Shown piece after piece: positions 23,826-36,615 of a stretch of 64,000 bases of DNA. The stretch's first letter is position 1; each line of letters opens with the position of its first letter. The notes below the pieces were generated by a model. That model was not told where the DNA came from. It was given only the letters and a program-made list of their open reading frames with translations, and did no database searches. The translations under genes were made by a program, and so were the position numbers. The stretch spans positions 21,364,057 to 21,428,056 of the forward strand of contig CM017556.1 of NCBI GenBank assembly GCA_007844125.1. The letters are read 5' to 3'. Source of the stretch: Sinonovacula constricta (Eukaryota; Mollusca; Bivalvia; Cardiida; Solecurtidae).

Positions 23826-26800
23826 GTAGGTGTGTCAAACTTCTTTGTCTTTTTTAAAGACTTCAACATCTTCATATAGAAAAAGATTAACACCATTATT
23901 AAACTATTTAAATAATTTTTGCACTTCGGTGTATTCGTAAGCCTTTGATGAAAACATTTTTTTCACATAGTGATATCTTCTTGAAAGAAAGATAGATTTG
24001 CTAATTTCTGTTAGCATGTGACTTGTAGCTAAGATACACTAATTAAATTTATTTTTAAGAATATACTTCTAATTACACATATACCGTTCCATGTTCTATT
24101 GTGTATTTGAGTTTTACACAACAATTACGTAAATTCAATTAAGTACATGCATTATCACATGAGCATTTATAGTCATTTTGTATACAAAACTTCTTTTGCT
24201 TCATTATAGAAGTTTGGAGCATAAATTGAGGTTATATTTCGAAAATTACAAGAAATATCATGAAAAAAAACAACAATAACATCAGGACGCGCTACTTCCA
24301 TGGCGACGAAAATAGATGTTCTAGAGAATAAGTAAATGAGTAACTCCAATACGATTCAGAAATTCCTAATATGTCACATATGTAAAATTAAATAGGCTGG
24401 ACATTCTGTTTTGAACATTGTATGGGTTTGGATTGTTATGCGATTTTAACTGTGTGATTCTCTTTCGTTTAACAGCCAGATACAATCTTTGGAGAAACAC
24501 GTTATTTCGATGTCTTTCTTCTTCTGTATACAGTGTCGTATTTTACATGTATATATTAACACTTTGCAATCTTAAAGAACATATTTATTTAGGTTATAAT
24601 GATCGGGATACTGTTTTCGCCAGAAAAAAAAAACGAAGTTAAATGTCTATATGTTTCATGGTCTGAACTAGAGGGGGAGGTGTGTGTGTGTGTGTGTGGG
24701 GGGGGGGGGGGATGGGCGTAGGGACACCGCCCCCACCGACATTGTCAAATGTCAAAAATACCTATCGCTATTATAAATAGCATGTCAGGGTATGTCACAT
24801 CTTTACACATATTTATGGCACTAGTAGTAATATTGTCACCATAGTATTGGGTCCAGTACTACAGATAAGATGAGCACTTATTTGAGCCAAAATATCTTGA
24901 AAAATTACAAATTGAACTTAAACAATTTATAATTATTTGTGTAAAAAATCGTTGTGGGCAGCGTAATTTAGTTATACGTATTAAATAATTTTCGGTTCTC
25001 GATTCCGCGTAATTCATATTTAGTAAAGGAAAATCTGAGTACGTGCGCTTTGTCGGTTGCTTGTTTTATCATAAAACATTGTGCATTTGATGGTAGTTTA
25101 CTGGAATGACGTTTGATTACTTAAGCAATATGACTGAGAAATAAATTGTTTTAATTGAGAATTCGAATTAAACTTATTATTTCTAAAATATCAATGTATA
25201 TATCCATATTTAGCTTTTAAAGTCTGATCTTTTACCCATACAGTTAAGTATTACCTGAACCGGAGTTCTGCCACACCCAAACTGATAAAAATAACTACCA
25301 CTTCAGCTTTAAACAATTAACGTAAGAACTGTGACAAAAATCACAATTAAAACATTACTTATTTTAATTTTTATATTACATGATTGCACTAATTCGTATG
25401 AAAGGGCAGATTGCACTAATTATCACAGATTTATACAGAAACATTTTAATATGTGTGTGAACTTTCTTCGTAATTCAAGTTAGTTTTAGAATTTAAACAG
25501 TTTCGTTCCTGTACTTGAATGGTTACTATGTATATAGTGCGCATATAATAAAGCAATGGTCTTACGATTCGCAATTGCTATGTAAGCTAATTCCCAGGCA
25601 TATGGTCCTGCAGTTGAGCATTTTTCCATCCGGTATGAATTGAACAAATTGTCGTTAAAAAGTAATATTTTCTGGATGGTTGATTTGGATGATGATTTAT
25701 TTATAAAAAACAGGACCTGTGTATATACCACGTGAGTGGTTCTGTGAATTAATAATGTAAGTGTTGGTCCGAGGTATAAGTTTGTCAAGGCTCATATATG
25801 CAACTGCAATGCGAAAACATTTTCTCATATTGACTGCTCTGTTTACAACATTCTATTTTACATTATTTTCCAGCGACTTTAATGCTCTGTATTAACCTTT
25901 TCTTGTAATATTTGCTTTCATTGATGTAGATACATGTGACACGAGACCTTGTCAAGGCGGGGAAGTGGTGGTGGAGAGGTTGTTTGTGCGCTAATATAAT
26001 ACTACAAATCATGGCGCGAGAAACCAAACTTAGCGAAATACTTACATTTCTTTTCAAAGCTTTGTGCATTTTATACGGTTAAACGGATGGCAAATTGATA
26101 TCCGGATACACGTGCGATATCCGGTTATACGGTTAACCGTTGACATACGTAATGAAAATGAAACAGTAAATGATTATGATTTGTATAATACTGAATAGTT
26201 TACATCATTTTCATTTATTAGTATGCTTAAAATGATAACGGAGTAAATCTGGAAATATAAGATTCTACTCGTTAATTGATTGAGATATTTTAAAGGAATT
26301 TTAATTGTGAATTTATTATACTAATATTAATCATGTAGATACAGCAATTTGCTTACAATGCCTCACAGTGTGCAGCTCCTTGCAGTAAAATTTGGGATGT
26401 TGCAGCATGTTCTGGAAATGTTTTACCTTTAAATGTTTTAGTGCTGACTACTAAAATAGTAAAAGATACATGACATAATATGTTGGTTACGCAAAAGTCC
26501 GAGTGCGCCATTCCTTCCCTAACGCTTGCGGTAGATTTAAACTGAGATGCTGAAATGATACGAATGACATTTGACATGACATGACCTGATTCCGAGCCGA
26601 CAGTGAGGCCCAGCGCGGGATATCGCAAATAGCTTGGTCTAGTAGATAATGTATACATGTAGTCAGCGGAACCCTCAGTCTAACAGCAGCTCGCTCCCCA
26701 TTTCAGCCATTTCTTTAAGTCAATGTGTGATTATTTTCTTCGTCATCTGCATTTCATGTTTATCTGAATTGCGCAAGATAATATCTAAAAATAACAGCAT

Positions 26801-28409
26801 TAATCAATGTAGCATTTGAAGCATGCCTGCGCACAATTGACGCGTCAAGTCTCCTTAGGCATACATATTTGTTCTGTACACGCACTATTCTTTCCAGGCA
26901 TGCATAACTGACCGCGAGTAGATATGCATACACACAGTTTATCTAAAAATGTCTTGAAACTGATTTCAAAGGAAATCAAGCTTATTTACATTTGTATTTG
27001 AAAATGTTAATTTACTTATCAAAGTACTTCAAATTAGTCATAGTACAGAAAATTTAGAAGAATCCATTTTTATCAGCAAAACTGATGCTATGTTCTCTAA
27101 ACACTAAGACACTTGCGTCTAGTCTGGTGTTATAATTCTTTATCTAAAAATTTCTTCAACACGTTGTCATACGAAAGTGGACAAACAAACAATCACTCTT
27201 CAGCAAAAAGAGAATTTACTGATGTTAATTATTTATTATGTAAATGTCAAGTTAAACCTTTGATTCACGGAGAGTAAAACTTTTCTTTCTGGTTTCAATA
27301 TATATGTTTCAGCAATGCACCCGCACACGACGTCACTTGTCAACTGACATTCCCAAATGTCGACACCAGTAAAACGTCATTTCGGCACTTTAGAATGCAC
27401 ACATGCTGCTTTTTCCGGTGCCTTTCCTATACCTGGATATATATGCCGTGTTATTGTGTTACAACTACATGCACAACTGCAGACATATTGCTAGAGGCTA
27501 AGTAGAGATAGTAGTACCAGCTTTCACCGACGCAATTTGTATTTACCTTATTTGTCCACACCAATGCACATAACGGAACAAACTACAACATACATGTTTT
27601 CATTAGAGTTTTAATTATTTCTTGAGAACTGTTTGCGTAATGGCCGTGGTTCGATACTATGCATGAAATATAATGATGGCAAAACGAAAGCGAGGTTTGT
27701 TAAATCCCTTATAATCAAAGCGCTAAAAGCGTTGTTTGGGAGGGGTGAGTTTGACCTTGTAATCGATTAACGGTATGCAAATAAGGGTCAATAAAATATA
27801 TGCATACTAAATCCATTGTGATTGCGCAACGCATTGGAAAGCAGGTAAGTCTTTAGCTAGCTGCAAAACAACCACCTCTTGTAAATAGAGATATTAAACT
27901 GGAATAAAAACTTCAACACAGTCACTAACAATCGATTATAGAAAGGTTTATATTAACCATACAATACTTTCCATATGTTTGCAATTTAACTAAGATAAGG
28001 TCTAAAATAACAATTGATTTGCACTACTGGACGCGAACAAAATACACTCTTGCGCCCTCCTATTTATAATTTAGCAGGTATAATAAACGGCTCCGCGATT
28101 CTCTTTTATTTATCTCTCTTAAATATTTATCCCTGTGATCTGAATCTAAATTTATCCCGATTGAAGAAGTCAGTTAGGGCACAGCGCGGGATATCGCAGC
28201 TATCTCAGCTTAGTATACATTTTACATAGCCAGTAAAATACTCGTTTTGATAACTGTTTTGCCCGTTAGGAAACTGGGCGAAATTCCTGCGCCGCGTTGT
28301 TCATTACTAAATTTTGCACAATATATTCGCTTAAAAATCGAGTTAAACCAGATTACACTATTAAGGTCATCATTTGAAGCAGGCGTTTACTTACCACGTG
28401 TAGTCAAGG

Positions 28410-28473
<64 letters not shown>

Positions 28474-29541
28474 AATCATCATTATCATCATCACAATCAT
28501 CATCATTATTGTTATCATCATCATCTTCGTCACCGTCGTCTTCGTCGTCGTCATCGTCATCGTCATAGTCATCATTGTCATAACTGCTAGCAATGACAGC
28601 AGTACAACTACGGCCATCACAATACATTTATTTAAAGCCAAGCTTGTACGTTTGTTATTTAAATGCATTTGTACATGTATTTTCAGTGGGCAAAGCCACG
28701 GAATGCTACGTGTGTACTACAATAGAGAATTCTGGGTGCGGTGAAGATTTTGATGCCGGAGCCACAAAAACGACCACATGTGAATCGGGTAGCTGTTTGA
28801 AGGGAAAAACGGGCGATGGTGGGTATTTTCAAACTCAAATTGCCATTTTGAAAACAAAACTTAACAGAGTATGAGCACATGTCGATAATGATTTGTGTAC
28901 CAATATTGCGGCAATAGGCTCAGAAATATGGTGTCTAAGCGACACATCATCGCTCTACATTAAAACAGGGCGTGGATTAACTATAAAACACCGCTAAAAG
29001 TGTAGCATGAACATCAACGCATCGCTGAAGTTTAAAGAACATAACAGTAGTGTTTCTGCCGCGGTGAAATAATCCTCCGGTTATAAACTAATAAATAATA
29101 ATAAGAAAATTTTAAATTATGAAATACTTGTTACGCAGAATATACATGTTGTACATTTAAATTGTCGAACATTAACTATAAAGTCGGCTTATTTTGCAGT
29201 GTACTGCTTTTTTAAAGAACAAAGCATTATTAGTTCAAATATTTTTAATTATAATATTATTATAATCTACCAACTTGTTCTGAAAGACTAATGCTCGTCT
29301 AAAAATGTCAAGTTGATACTAAAGGATGAAGATGACAGATATTTTCCGTTTGTTCTTTGTGTTTCAAGTCATCGCACGAGGCTGTGGACCCGATCTTATG
29401 GAAGACACGTGTGTGGAGACAAGTGGCGTCCATGGCTGCATCTGCCAGTCGAACCTGTGTAATGACGCAAAGACACCCACCGTTACTGTGGCAACGATCA
29501 TCGTCACTGTTATCGCCGGCGTTGTGTGTCGATTCTTCTAA
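23771..29541 (+). CDS. Ly6/Quiver-like GPI-anchored protein, copy 1
   Basis: Three exons (23,771-23,825; 28,687-28,818; 29,369-29,541) joined in phase 1 give 119 codons, the usual size for Ly6-type single-domain proteins. The product starts with a signal peptide (MAMNCAVLFLVASFATFG). A ten-cysteine three-finger domain follows, opening ECYVCTT, with CLKGK and ARGCG, and closing CICQSNLCND; the Cys-x2-Cys start and LCN end are family hallmarks. A hydrophobic C-terminus (VTVATIIVTVIAGVV) fits a GPI-attachment signal, with the attachment site likely near NDAK. Ly6/Quiver proteins sit on the outer cell surface, and in insects the Quiver/Sleepless group modulates channels. The ligand here is unknown. 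No frame breaks were found. Confidence 0.85.
24676..24712. repeat. GT microsatellite followed by poly-G
   Basis: A short (GT)n tract runs directly into about 13 G residues, inside Ly6 intron 1. It is not seen at the matching place in copy 2. Confidence 0.75.
25930..25998 (+). pseudogene. Possible EGF-like exon remnant in Ly6 intron 1, copy 1
   Basis: After TTGATGTAG, in phase 1 like the Ly6 exons, the frame reads DTCDTRPCQGGE and soon stops. Cys-x4-Cys followed by Gly-Gly is the opening pattern of EGF-like domains. Copy 2 has one G fewer at the GGCGGG run and reads on as KWWWRGGLCG. Only the first cysteines exist, so this is a weak call. Confidence 0.3.
28411..28580. repeat. (CAT)n/(ATC)n microsatellite, copy 1
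   Basis: A pure CAT tract of about 60 bp becomes an interrupted TCATCG/TCGTCG tract. It lies in intron 1, just upstream of exon 2. Poly-Ile, poly-Met and poly-Asp ORFs on both strands come from it. Confidence 0.95.
28687..28818 (+). CDS. Ly6 copy 1, exon 2
   Basis: The acceptor is ATTTTCAG; the donor is GATG|GTGGGT. The exon is 132 bp, phase 1 at both ends, with five of the ten domain cysteines (CYVC, NSGCG, TTTC, SGSC). Confidence 0.85.
29369..29541 (+). CDS. Ly6 copy 1, exon 3 (domain end and GPI signal)
   Basis: The acceptor is TTTCAAG, weak but frame-consistent. The exon encodes VIARGCGPDLMEDTC, HGCICQSNLCND and the hydrophobic tail, with stop TAA at 29,539-29,541. An AATAAA lies 45 bp later at 29,586. 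Confidence 0.85.
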
Positions 29542-29616
29542 TGGCTGTATATGTAGTTCACATATATACACTATGTAATTAATATAATAAAAATCTAATA
29601 TAGTTGATAAATTTAA

Positions 29617-30220
29617 AAAGGAGATAGTTTGGTTTACATAATGACCAGTATGGAATAACACTGGGTAAAGTGTCCAGAGGCTATGTAGAATGGAGATTTT
29701 ACATTCAATCAACCAATTAAAAAATAAAATTCATGGCTTATCAAATGTATCATCCTATTCTTATGAAAAGTATGAACTTTTAAACAAATATTCAAACCAG
29801 CTAAGAAAATTATTGACATTTGAAATTTTTTAAAAGGAGATAGTTTGGAATACATAATGACGAGTACGAACTACACTGGGTAAAGTGTCCAGATGACAAA
29901 AATTGTGTTTGAAATATTGTCTGACCTTTTTTACGCATATAAATAATAAGTTCGAGGTAAAAGTTTGAGTTATGTCTGTTGTAAAACAAAACCTATAAGC
30001 ATCATATCCTAGATAATCAGTTGACTTTTGAATAAACGTGACAAGACAGTGTTAAAATAGAATAGTCAGGTTTGAAGGCTAAGTAGAATGGAGATTCATT
30101 CATTAAAGCAATTAAAAATAAAATTTGTGGCTTATCAAATGTATCATCCAATTCTTATGAAAAGTATGAACTTTTAAATAAATATTCAAACCAGCTAAGA
30201 AAGTTATTGACATTTCAGTA
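29617..30220 (+). repeat. Imperfect local duplication downstream of Ly6 copy 1
   Basis: The head (GGAGATAGTTTGG, CTGGGTAAAGTGTCCAGA) occurs at about 29,621 and 29,837. The tail (TTATCAAATGTATCATCC, ATTCAAACCAGCTAAGAAA) occurs at about 29,732 and 30,130. The second copy has about 180 bp of extra sequence between head and tail. The same arrangement is at 59,451-60,050. Confidence 0.7.
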
Positions 30221-31160
30221 GAGACAAGAATTGGCAGAGCACTGATTGACCTATCTCACTACTATACATGTATGTGACAGTGTCCTATACGGTACTTCCT
30301 TCTAAAGAGGTACATCAAAACATAATGTACACTCTTTGATACAATCAGCATATAAATGTGAATTTTGACGTGAGGCATAATCAGAGCTTTGTTGACATTG
30401 TTGCTTTCCGGTTTCTTTGTTTTTATAACAAAATGACTTTATTGATTAATTTGGATAAAAAATTCATATCAATCTGAAAATGTGAACCAGGCCATTTTTT
30501 CGATATTACCTCCATTATAGGCGATACATTCTTATTTATGTGGCAAAGTGCTTTACACAGGTTTTATAACAATGAAGCATTATATAACAACAACTACGCA
30601 TTCACCTTCATTCATAAATACTTGATCTCATAATAATGTAAAGTTGCATTGCAAAAGATCACGGTACCCAGGAATAAAGCTTGATCAACACAACTTATTT
30701 TTAAGATTGCAACTACTCAATGCGAAATTCAAACCAGAAGCTCATGAAAATGTATTGTACACAAACAGATCATGCGTACCAAAAGAAATGTCCTTTGATA
30801 GAGTCTTGTATCGCTACATGTAGGAGTGGGGTTAGAAAAGCTCATGATAATCTAGCTACTTTCTTTTTTCAATAAGTTAATATGTCGTTGTTCAACGAAT
30901 GCTTTTTGTTGATTTTTATTTTTGTCAAGCATTTTTCATATTCAGTATAACGCTCCATCCTTAATACTATTTCATGCAATATTTGCTGTGTGGAAATTAT
31001 ATATATTGTAAATGTGTTAAATGCTTTTTCTATTATTAAAACGAGTTTTTGCATATTTGTTTTATTCTTATGTTTATTCCAGTATAATGTTTTTTTACCA
31101 TTAAATACAATTTCACACTGCTAGATTTCACCTTCCAAATATTTTAATGTTATGATTTTC
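30221..31160. other. Gene-free stretch within the duplication (copy 1)
   Basis: AT-rich, with only short ORFs that are not preferentially conserved over their surroundings in copy 2. Nothing supportable seen. Confidence 0.4.
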
Positions 31161-31164
31161 CAAA

Positions 31165-31480
31165 ACGGGCTTAAGGTTTATTGGATTTATCGCCCCAACA
31201 GATATCTGGAGACTGTGTCCACTTGAAGCAGATATAGTGCTGCCTTCACTATGTATATCCTGCCGTGAACACCTGGCATGATACCACACCAAGGCACATT
31301 ATCCTGACACCGGGCCAACCAGTCATGGAACTAGCCTTATATTTGTTTGAGCGTTAGCAAGGGAGCTATACCACTACCATTTTTAACGACTTTTGTATGT
31401 CGCCGACCGGGATCGAACCCGGGGCATCTCGGTCCTGGAGCCGACGCTCTATCAATTGTGCTACCAGGTCCGGTTTTACC
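31165..31480 (-). mobile_element. tRNA-derived SINE, second family, full length
   Basis: On the minus strand the head is GGACCTGGTAGCACAATTGA (A-box-like), then GATAGAGCGTCGGCTCC and the B box CCCGGGTTCGATCCCGG. The body of about 200 bp includes AAAAATGGTAGTGGTATAGC and CTTCAAGTGGACACAGTCTC. Copies of the same family lie at 39,705, 48,655, 50,398 and 61,000. The body differs from the SINE at 8,571. Confidence 0.75.
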
Positions 31481-31702
31481 ATATCTGTATTTTTACCTTT
31501 TAAACACGATTTCCTAGTTTTCCCCCAGTTTTTGTTGTTGTGTTTGTAGTTAGATTACAAAAGCCAACTGCAGACTTTTCATTTTATCAACAACATGCAT
31601 AGCTAAAACAAATGGAAATTCTTTGCAAATTATAAGAACAAAATAAAAAAAATACACAACACAGTCTATGGGGCAAACAACCCTATTGCATAAGACACGA
31701 GT

Positions 31703-31870
31703 CTATGTGGCACACGGCCTTAATACATAAGACACTTAGTCTATGAGGCACACAACCTTTGTATAAAAGACACTTAGTCTATGAGGCACACTGCTTGTGT
31801 ATAAAAGACACTTAGTCTATGAGGCACACAAACTTTGTATGAAAGACACTTAGTCTATGAGGCACACCGA
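31703..31870. repeat. 38-bp minisatellite, about 4-5 copies (copy 1)
   Basis: The unit is TTAGTCTATGAGGCACACAA with CTTTGTATAAAAGACAC, period 38 bp, with weaker copies upstream to about 31,665. The corresponding array in the second duplication is at 61,265-61,425. Confidence 0.85.
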
Positions 31871-31892
31871 TGAAACATGTTACCTTATGGAT

Positions 31893-31950
31893 CTGTTTAC
31901 TGGCTTTATCGTCCCACCAACAGTTTTTCAGTTATCTGGATACGGTCTAG
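31893..31950 (-). mobile_element. 3'-end fragment of the second SINE family
   Basis: It contains ATCGTCCCACCAACAG and AGTTATCTGGA, matching in reverse complement the 3' end of the element at 39,705-39,868. Only the tail is present. Confidence 0.5.
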
Positions 31951-33040
31951 GGATCTGGTAAGACACACTTCGCCTGTTGGATCCGCATAAGTCTAGCCTA
32001 GCTTCCGGACCCAACCAGATTGCAGTCACGTAAATAGTAAACTCCATCTGCAAGGGCATCGCTTGTAGCAATAGCCCCTCACGGACTGCATCTAAACGGC
32101 CTTCCAGCCTTCTACAAAACGTCTTTAAAACCTTCCTCAAAATCAGTCTCTACAGCTTAACATGTAATGAGTGAATGAATATTTTAGTTACTCAGTAAAA
32201 CTTGCAACGTTTCTAAAATAATTAAACTGCTATACACATCTATTGACAAATCAAGTGAACCATAGTATCCCCCTCCCCCTTAAATAATATAAACTACAGT
32301 ATCTCAATATAACAATGTAACGTTGATCCCGACATTCGCGGTGTTACGCTATACTGAATCATAACTAAAATATAAATATAATGATATAGTGTTATTTCTT
32401 AAAGTCTATATCGTTACCTTTTGTAATTAATACCTTCAAAGATAGAAAATGGTAACGCTTTTGAACCTTTTTATTTCCTTCATTTTAGTTATTGAAACTC
32501 AATAATCTAGTCTATTCTACACACAGACATAAACAATATACTGATTGGTACAAAAACAGTGTAATTGTGTGAATAAATATCATTTGTAGATCATTTGACA
32601 CAATGTATCGAGTGCTAAATCTCTCTTTAAGACGTATCCTTCGTATTCATTTCCACTGTACACACGCCCAACCTATGATGCATAATCATTTTAGATTGTA
32701 TTGCTGTTAAAGTTGTATAACTGTTCTGTTCTTGTGCAGTATTTCTATATATATATATATTCAGATTTAGACACACAATTATAAAATAAATTTCATACGT
32801 TCACTTTAGATTTTGTTACATTGTCGAGAATCGGCATCCTTACGTTTAGACACTAGGGACAGTCAGAACTATACAGCCTGGTCAACTAAAAAGAACCAGT
32901 CAGATTAATGGCTTACCAAAAAAATCTTCACTGAAAGAAAGAACATAATAAAAGGATTAGAAAAGTGACACCTTCTGGTCCCTGGCAATATAAACATTTT
33001 CATGTAACAAAAATAAAAATTTTAATATTATTTAAACTGT
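31951..33040. other. Gene-free stretch before the zinc-finger-like fragment (copy 1)
   Basis: The 70-codon minus-strand ORF at 31,928-32,140 starts inside the SINE fragment and has no recognisable domain. It is also open in copy 2, but only because the copies are nearly identical. A short (TA)n lies near 32,748-32,760. Confidence 0.4.
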
Positions 33041-33051
33041 TTTTCTGCCAG

Positions 33052-33494
33052 GAGCCTCTGGGTGACCTCCCATCAGTCAAGCTCCGAGATAAAGGACGTG
33101 AATCTATAAATAAAGCAATTGCAGAACATCATTGCGACAAACATGTAATCACAGACAGGAGGTGCACATTGACTGCAGAAGGGACATTGTCCATAAAAGA
33201 AACATTACAAAAACCAATGACATGATCAATAATAACTAAAAATGGGGTTCAATTGGGCCTTCAAATGTGTTAGACTTTAAATATAAATGTATTTTTTGTT
33301 CTAAATATGCCAAAATTAACCATAGAAAACGAAGCCAAAATGTTTTGCCTGTTAGAATTCTTTCATTTTATAAATCCATTGAACATGTCTGCATAGAAAG
33401 AAATGACCAATGGGCTCAGGATGTCTCTGGAAGAATTGCTAGAATCATAGATCTTCCAGCAGCTGATGCCTTGTATCACCAGTGTGAACATTAG
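33052..33494 (+). pseudogene. Fragment of a repetitive zinc-finger-like ORF, copy 1
   Basis: After TTTTTCTGCCAG a frame reads PLGDLPSVKLRDKGRESINK and stops at 33,225. In another frame from 33,267 comes KCIFCSKYAKINHRKR, then ERNDQWAQDVSGRIARI and DLPAADALYHQ. From memory, the pairing of a CxxC block with WAxxVxGRI and DLxAADxxYHxxC is common in multi-copy, possibly transposon-derived invertebrate proteins; no family name is claimed. An 8-bp deletion after CACCAG (33,480-33,482) removes the next Cys and ends the frame at 33,494. The split frames mark a dead copy. Confidence 0.5.
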
Positions 33495-35610
33495 GAAGAA
33501 ACGAAGGTTCGGTTTTTACCATGAACAAACTTATTAACTTCCTATTATGGAAGAGAGAAATGTTACTGCATATCCTTTGAATCATATTGAAGTTTTATAA
33601 CAAATGTTATTTATTGATGTTATTTAATGCTAAATTATATGATACATGCTGCATACAGTGTATATCCTTATATCTGTTTTAATAGGTAAATAAGAAAAGG
33701 TCATATCAATATTTTCACAGATATTTAAATTTAATCCTCCGGTAGACAAAAGGCAAACAAGGTACATGTATATATGTATAACTTTTCTTAATTTAATATT
33801 CTAATATTATTGCATCACTGCATCCTTTTCCAGATTAACATACGCATAAATTATCTTTCAATAAGTATTGTATCTTTGTTGAATTAGTTTCGTACATTTG
33901 ATCATGAAACAAAAATGAATAAATCGGCGCTGAACGATTGATTAAATAACGTGAGAAAACTACGCGGCATATAGTTTGATTACACATACAATGTATTATA
34001 AATAAAACAAATCATATCTATCAATTCTATCTGGTGCTAAAACATTACACAGTGAATTGAAAAAACAATATAAGACAACATCAAAAGTGCAGTCATAATG
34101 ATAATCGCATTATTCCCAAATCTAAAAAAGGAAAGATGCGAAGTTAACATTCTGCTAATAGTGTTTACTTACACATTGTCATATAATTAGATTTGCTCTG
34201 ATAATAATAGCGACTTTATAATCGAGTATTACCCGACTACAAAATTATACAATTAACATGAAAGATTGAATACTTGCAGAAATGTGACTGATTTGGAATT
34301 TGCATCGGGTTTTCAGGCAAGTGTGTTCGAGGTATTAAATAATTTTATTTATCCATGATTTTGTATGTAGTAAACGATGAAAGAATTCATAAAATTATAG
34401 AAGTCATATAACTTAACAAAAAAGTTAAACATTTAATAGATTAAAAAATAATATTTTATCATTTAAGTAATTTTATGTTGTCTAACCATGAATGTTATTG
34501 CTAGGTAAATGCAGATGTATATGATGTATCTTTCACTATTACAAAGTTTTCAGCAATTCAGTTGTTATAACTGCTAGATGAGCTTGAGTATCGGAAGAGG
34601 GACCAACAGTGTGGTGTAAGTGCTACACCAACAATTGTATCACCATGAATATGGAGAGGAGAGCGTCATTCACATATGACCACCAAATTGTCCACACCAT
34701 TTAGTGCCTTAATCATGGGATTGACATCATAACTGTTTTGAAAAGAGGTATATATTTGTACATGCATTAAGTAACTGAGCTTTTTGAAAAAGAGACAGAA
34801 AATAGAATTCAGTTAGAACTACATATCTATTGCTGCTTTGTTAAGTATAAGTTTAACATATAACGCATTGATAATTGAAACACTTTTACATCTTTTTTTG
34901 TATGGTAGTGTTTAGTACACTTTTGGGAGTATGTTCATAAGATAAATATTTGTGTGATGGTGCTTAATTTATTGCATAAAAAATGAACATATATTCAGGA
35001 AATCTGTTTTAAACTATTGTATGTTTACTATGAATGTGAATAACTAATTGAGTCTTGTTCCATTATGCAACCTTTTATATAAAAATACTCTAGGATATGA
35101 AACATTAAAACTGTCATTGAATACAAATTTTATGTTTCTGTATGAACAGCTTGAACACAGACGATTTAATGACAATAATATTCTTGCTGTGATATATCTT
35201 AGTACAAAATTAATGTTTTCACGAGTTACACGGCAAAATACATCTTTTTGAATATAAAACATACATTGTTTTTGGTTGCCATGGTAACCATTTTCAATTT
35301 AAGATAGCATACATAATCATATTTTGGCTATGAAATTGTTTATACTTGTCTACTTCATACAGTAATATACTTCAAAGTCAAAATATCCAGTTGCATAGTT
35401 CAACTTGTCTTTGTTGTTGGTTATTTTCGCATGAAGGGGTCAAAACTGCTGTAAAATTGTTGTAACAATGACATTTCTTTCGAATATTTTGAAAATATAA
35501 CCAGTTTTGAAATCTGGAATAAGAGTAGTTTTAGAAAATATATAAAACCCAATTTCATTCAGGTACCTCATTTTGACCGATACAAAATCGCCAACTTCTA
35601 ATGATAACAT

Positions 35611-35772
35611 ATGGAAGAAGATCAAGATAGTAGAAACAACATTGATAACAAATGTAACCATAAGGTCGAGAAACAAATTGCAAGCATTCCGGAAATCAAA
35701 AGTAAGTTAAAACTCATTGCAACCCGAGCTGATAAAGAGTTGCACGCACGATCGTTTATTGACAAAAAGTGA
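35611..35772 (+). CDS. Small ORF of 53 codons, unknown
   Basis: It starts MEEDQDSRNNID and continues KVEKQIASIPEIKSKLKLIA and ADKELHARSFIDKK before TGA. The charged, helix-like composition stands out against the AT-rich surroundings. In the +1 frame the stretch after the stop reads SDNTHIKDYVFVPKKQT, so this could be part of a decayed longer frame. No family recognised. Confidence 0.25.
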   Translation: MEEDQDSRNNIDNKCNHKVEKQIASIPEIKSKLKLIATRADKELHARSFIDKK

Positions 35773-36480
35773 TAACACACACATCAAAGACTATGTGTTT
35801 GTCCCCAAGAAGCAGACAGTTTCTGGAGGGTGTAAAAACGTTATCAAGACCATTTGAAAATAAGGACTAGCATGGATTTATGTCTTAATCTGTATTACTT
35901 TTGCAAAACATAAATCAAGTTATAACATATCTTTATTTGTACAGAAAGATAGTGTGACTGTGTTTTATGTACTCGCTCAAATAAAAGTATCCCAGCTTTT
36001 TAAAGTATTTTCATAAAGGTTTAAATAAGAAACATGTTTACACTGGGCATTTAATAAAGGACATGTTCTTTATGGGTATTAATAATGTATCCGTTAAATG
36101 TAGTTTGACGTATTCCTAGAGGAAACATTGCTAAGTATAACCCATCATAGCTTCTGTCTTTGCTTTGGCTTAGTAATAATAGGCCTACTCAGGATATTTG
36201 CCTCTTTTCATTCATCCTCTCTTTCATATGTTTTGTCTCGTCAAGAGGGTGTCTCCTGTTTTCAAAATAGTGAAATGAAAAGGCCCAACCCAAACGAAGT
36301 ATAATCATGGACGAGTACACGTAATGGCAGAAGCATGGTATCAGCAATATAAACATAGCTTAGATTTGTAAAAAAAACAACACAAATCACACCATTATAT
36401 GAAGCCTACAACACAGCACAACCAAATAAACTCTCCAAACAAGGACAGCCCTATTTGATTCAGGTGTAACACTATTCTGG

Positions 36481-36615
36481 GGCGATCGCGGGCCGAGCGG
36501 TTAAAGTCTAAGAGATGTAACTCCCCAGTTTCTTACTGCCTCTGTTCAAATGCCGGTCGCATCAACAACGTTCATGTAAGGGCGTCTTCCAGCTGACCTG
36601 AGGTCGTCACATGGG
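36481..36615 (+). mobile_element. Leu/Ser-type tRNA-like SINE head
   Basis: CGCGGGCCGAGCGGTTAAAG is a class II (Leu/Ser) A-box region, followed about 45 bp later by a B-box-like CTGTTCAAATGCCGG. The variable arm and acceptor do not pair convincingly, and CTTCCAGCTGACCTGAGGTCG follows like a SINE body. A decayed tRNA pseudogene is the alternative. Confidence 0.45.

Larger units (their letters stand above)
23697..34460 (+). repeat. Segmental duplication, Ly6 to zinc-finger-like block (copy 1)
   Basis: It aligns with 51,928-64,000 in the same orientation. From about 25,870 onward differences are rare (about one per 100 bp by eye); before that, copies differ by many substitutions and large indels. 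The homology is still present where the window ends in copy 2, so the right border is unknown. An assembly duplicate of two haplotypes is an alternative for the most similar part. Confidence 0.85.

Noticed and set aside
28247..28744. 165-codon ORF with poly-Ile, and poly-Asp/poly-Met ORFs on the other strand (also at 58,081-58,578)
   Set aside because: They are read-through of the CAT microsatellite. The real feature is Ly6 exon 2, which begins at 28,687 in another frame.
29308..29712. 134-codon minus-strand ORF over Ly6 exon 3 (also 59,142-59,546)
   Set aside because: Antisense shadow of exon 3. The plus strand carries the Ly6 cysteine pattern and splice sites.
31396..31475. Functional tRNA gene on the minus strand
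   Set aside because: The same head recurs with a shared non-tRNA body at several places, so it is a SINE promoter.
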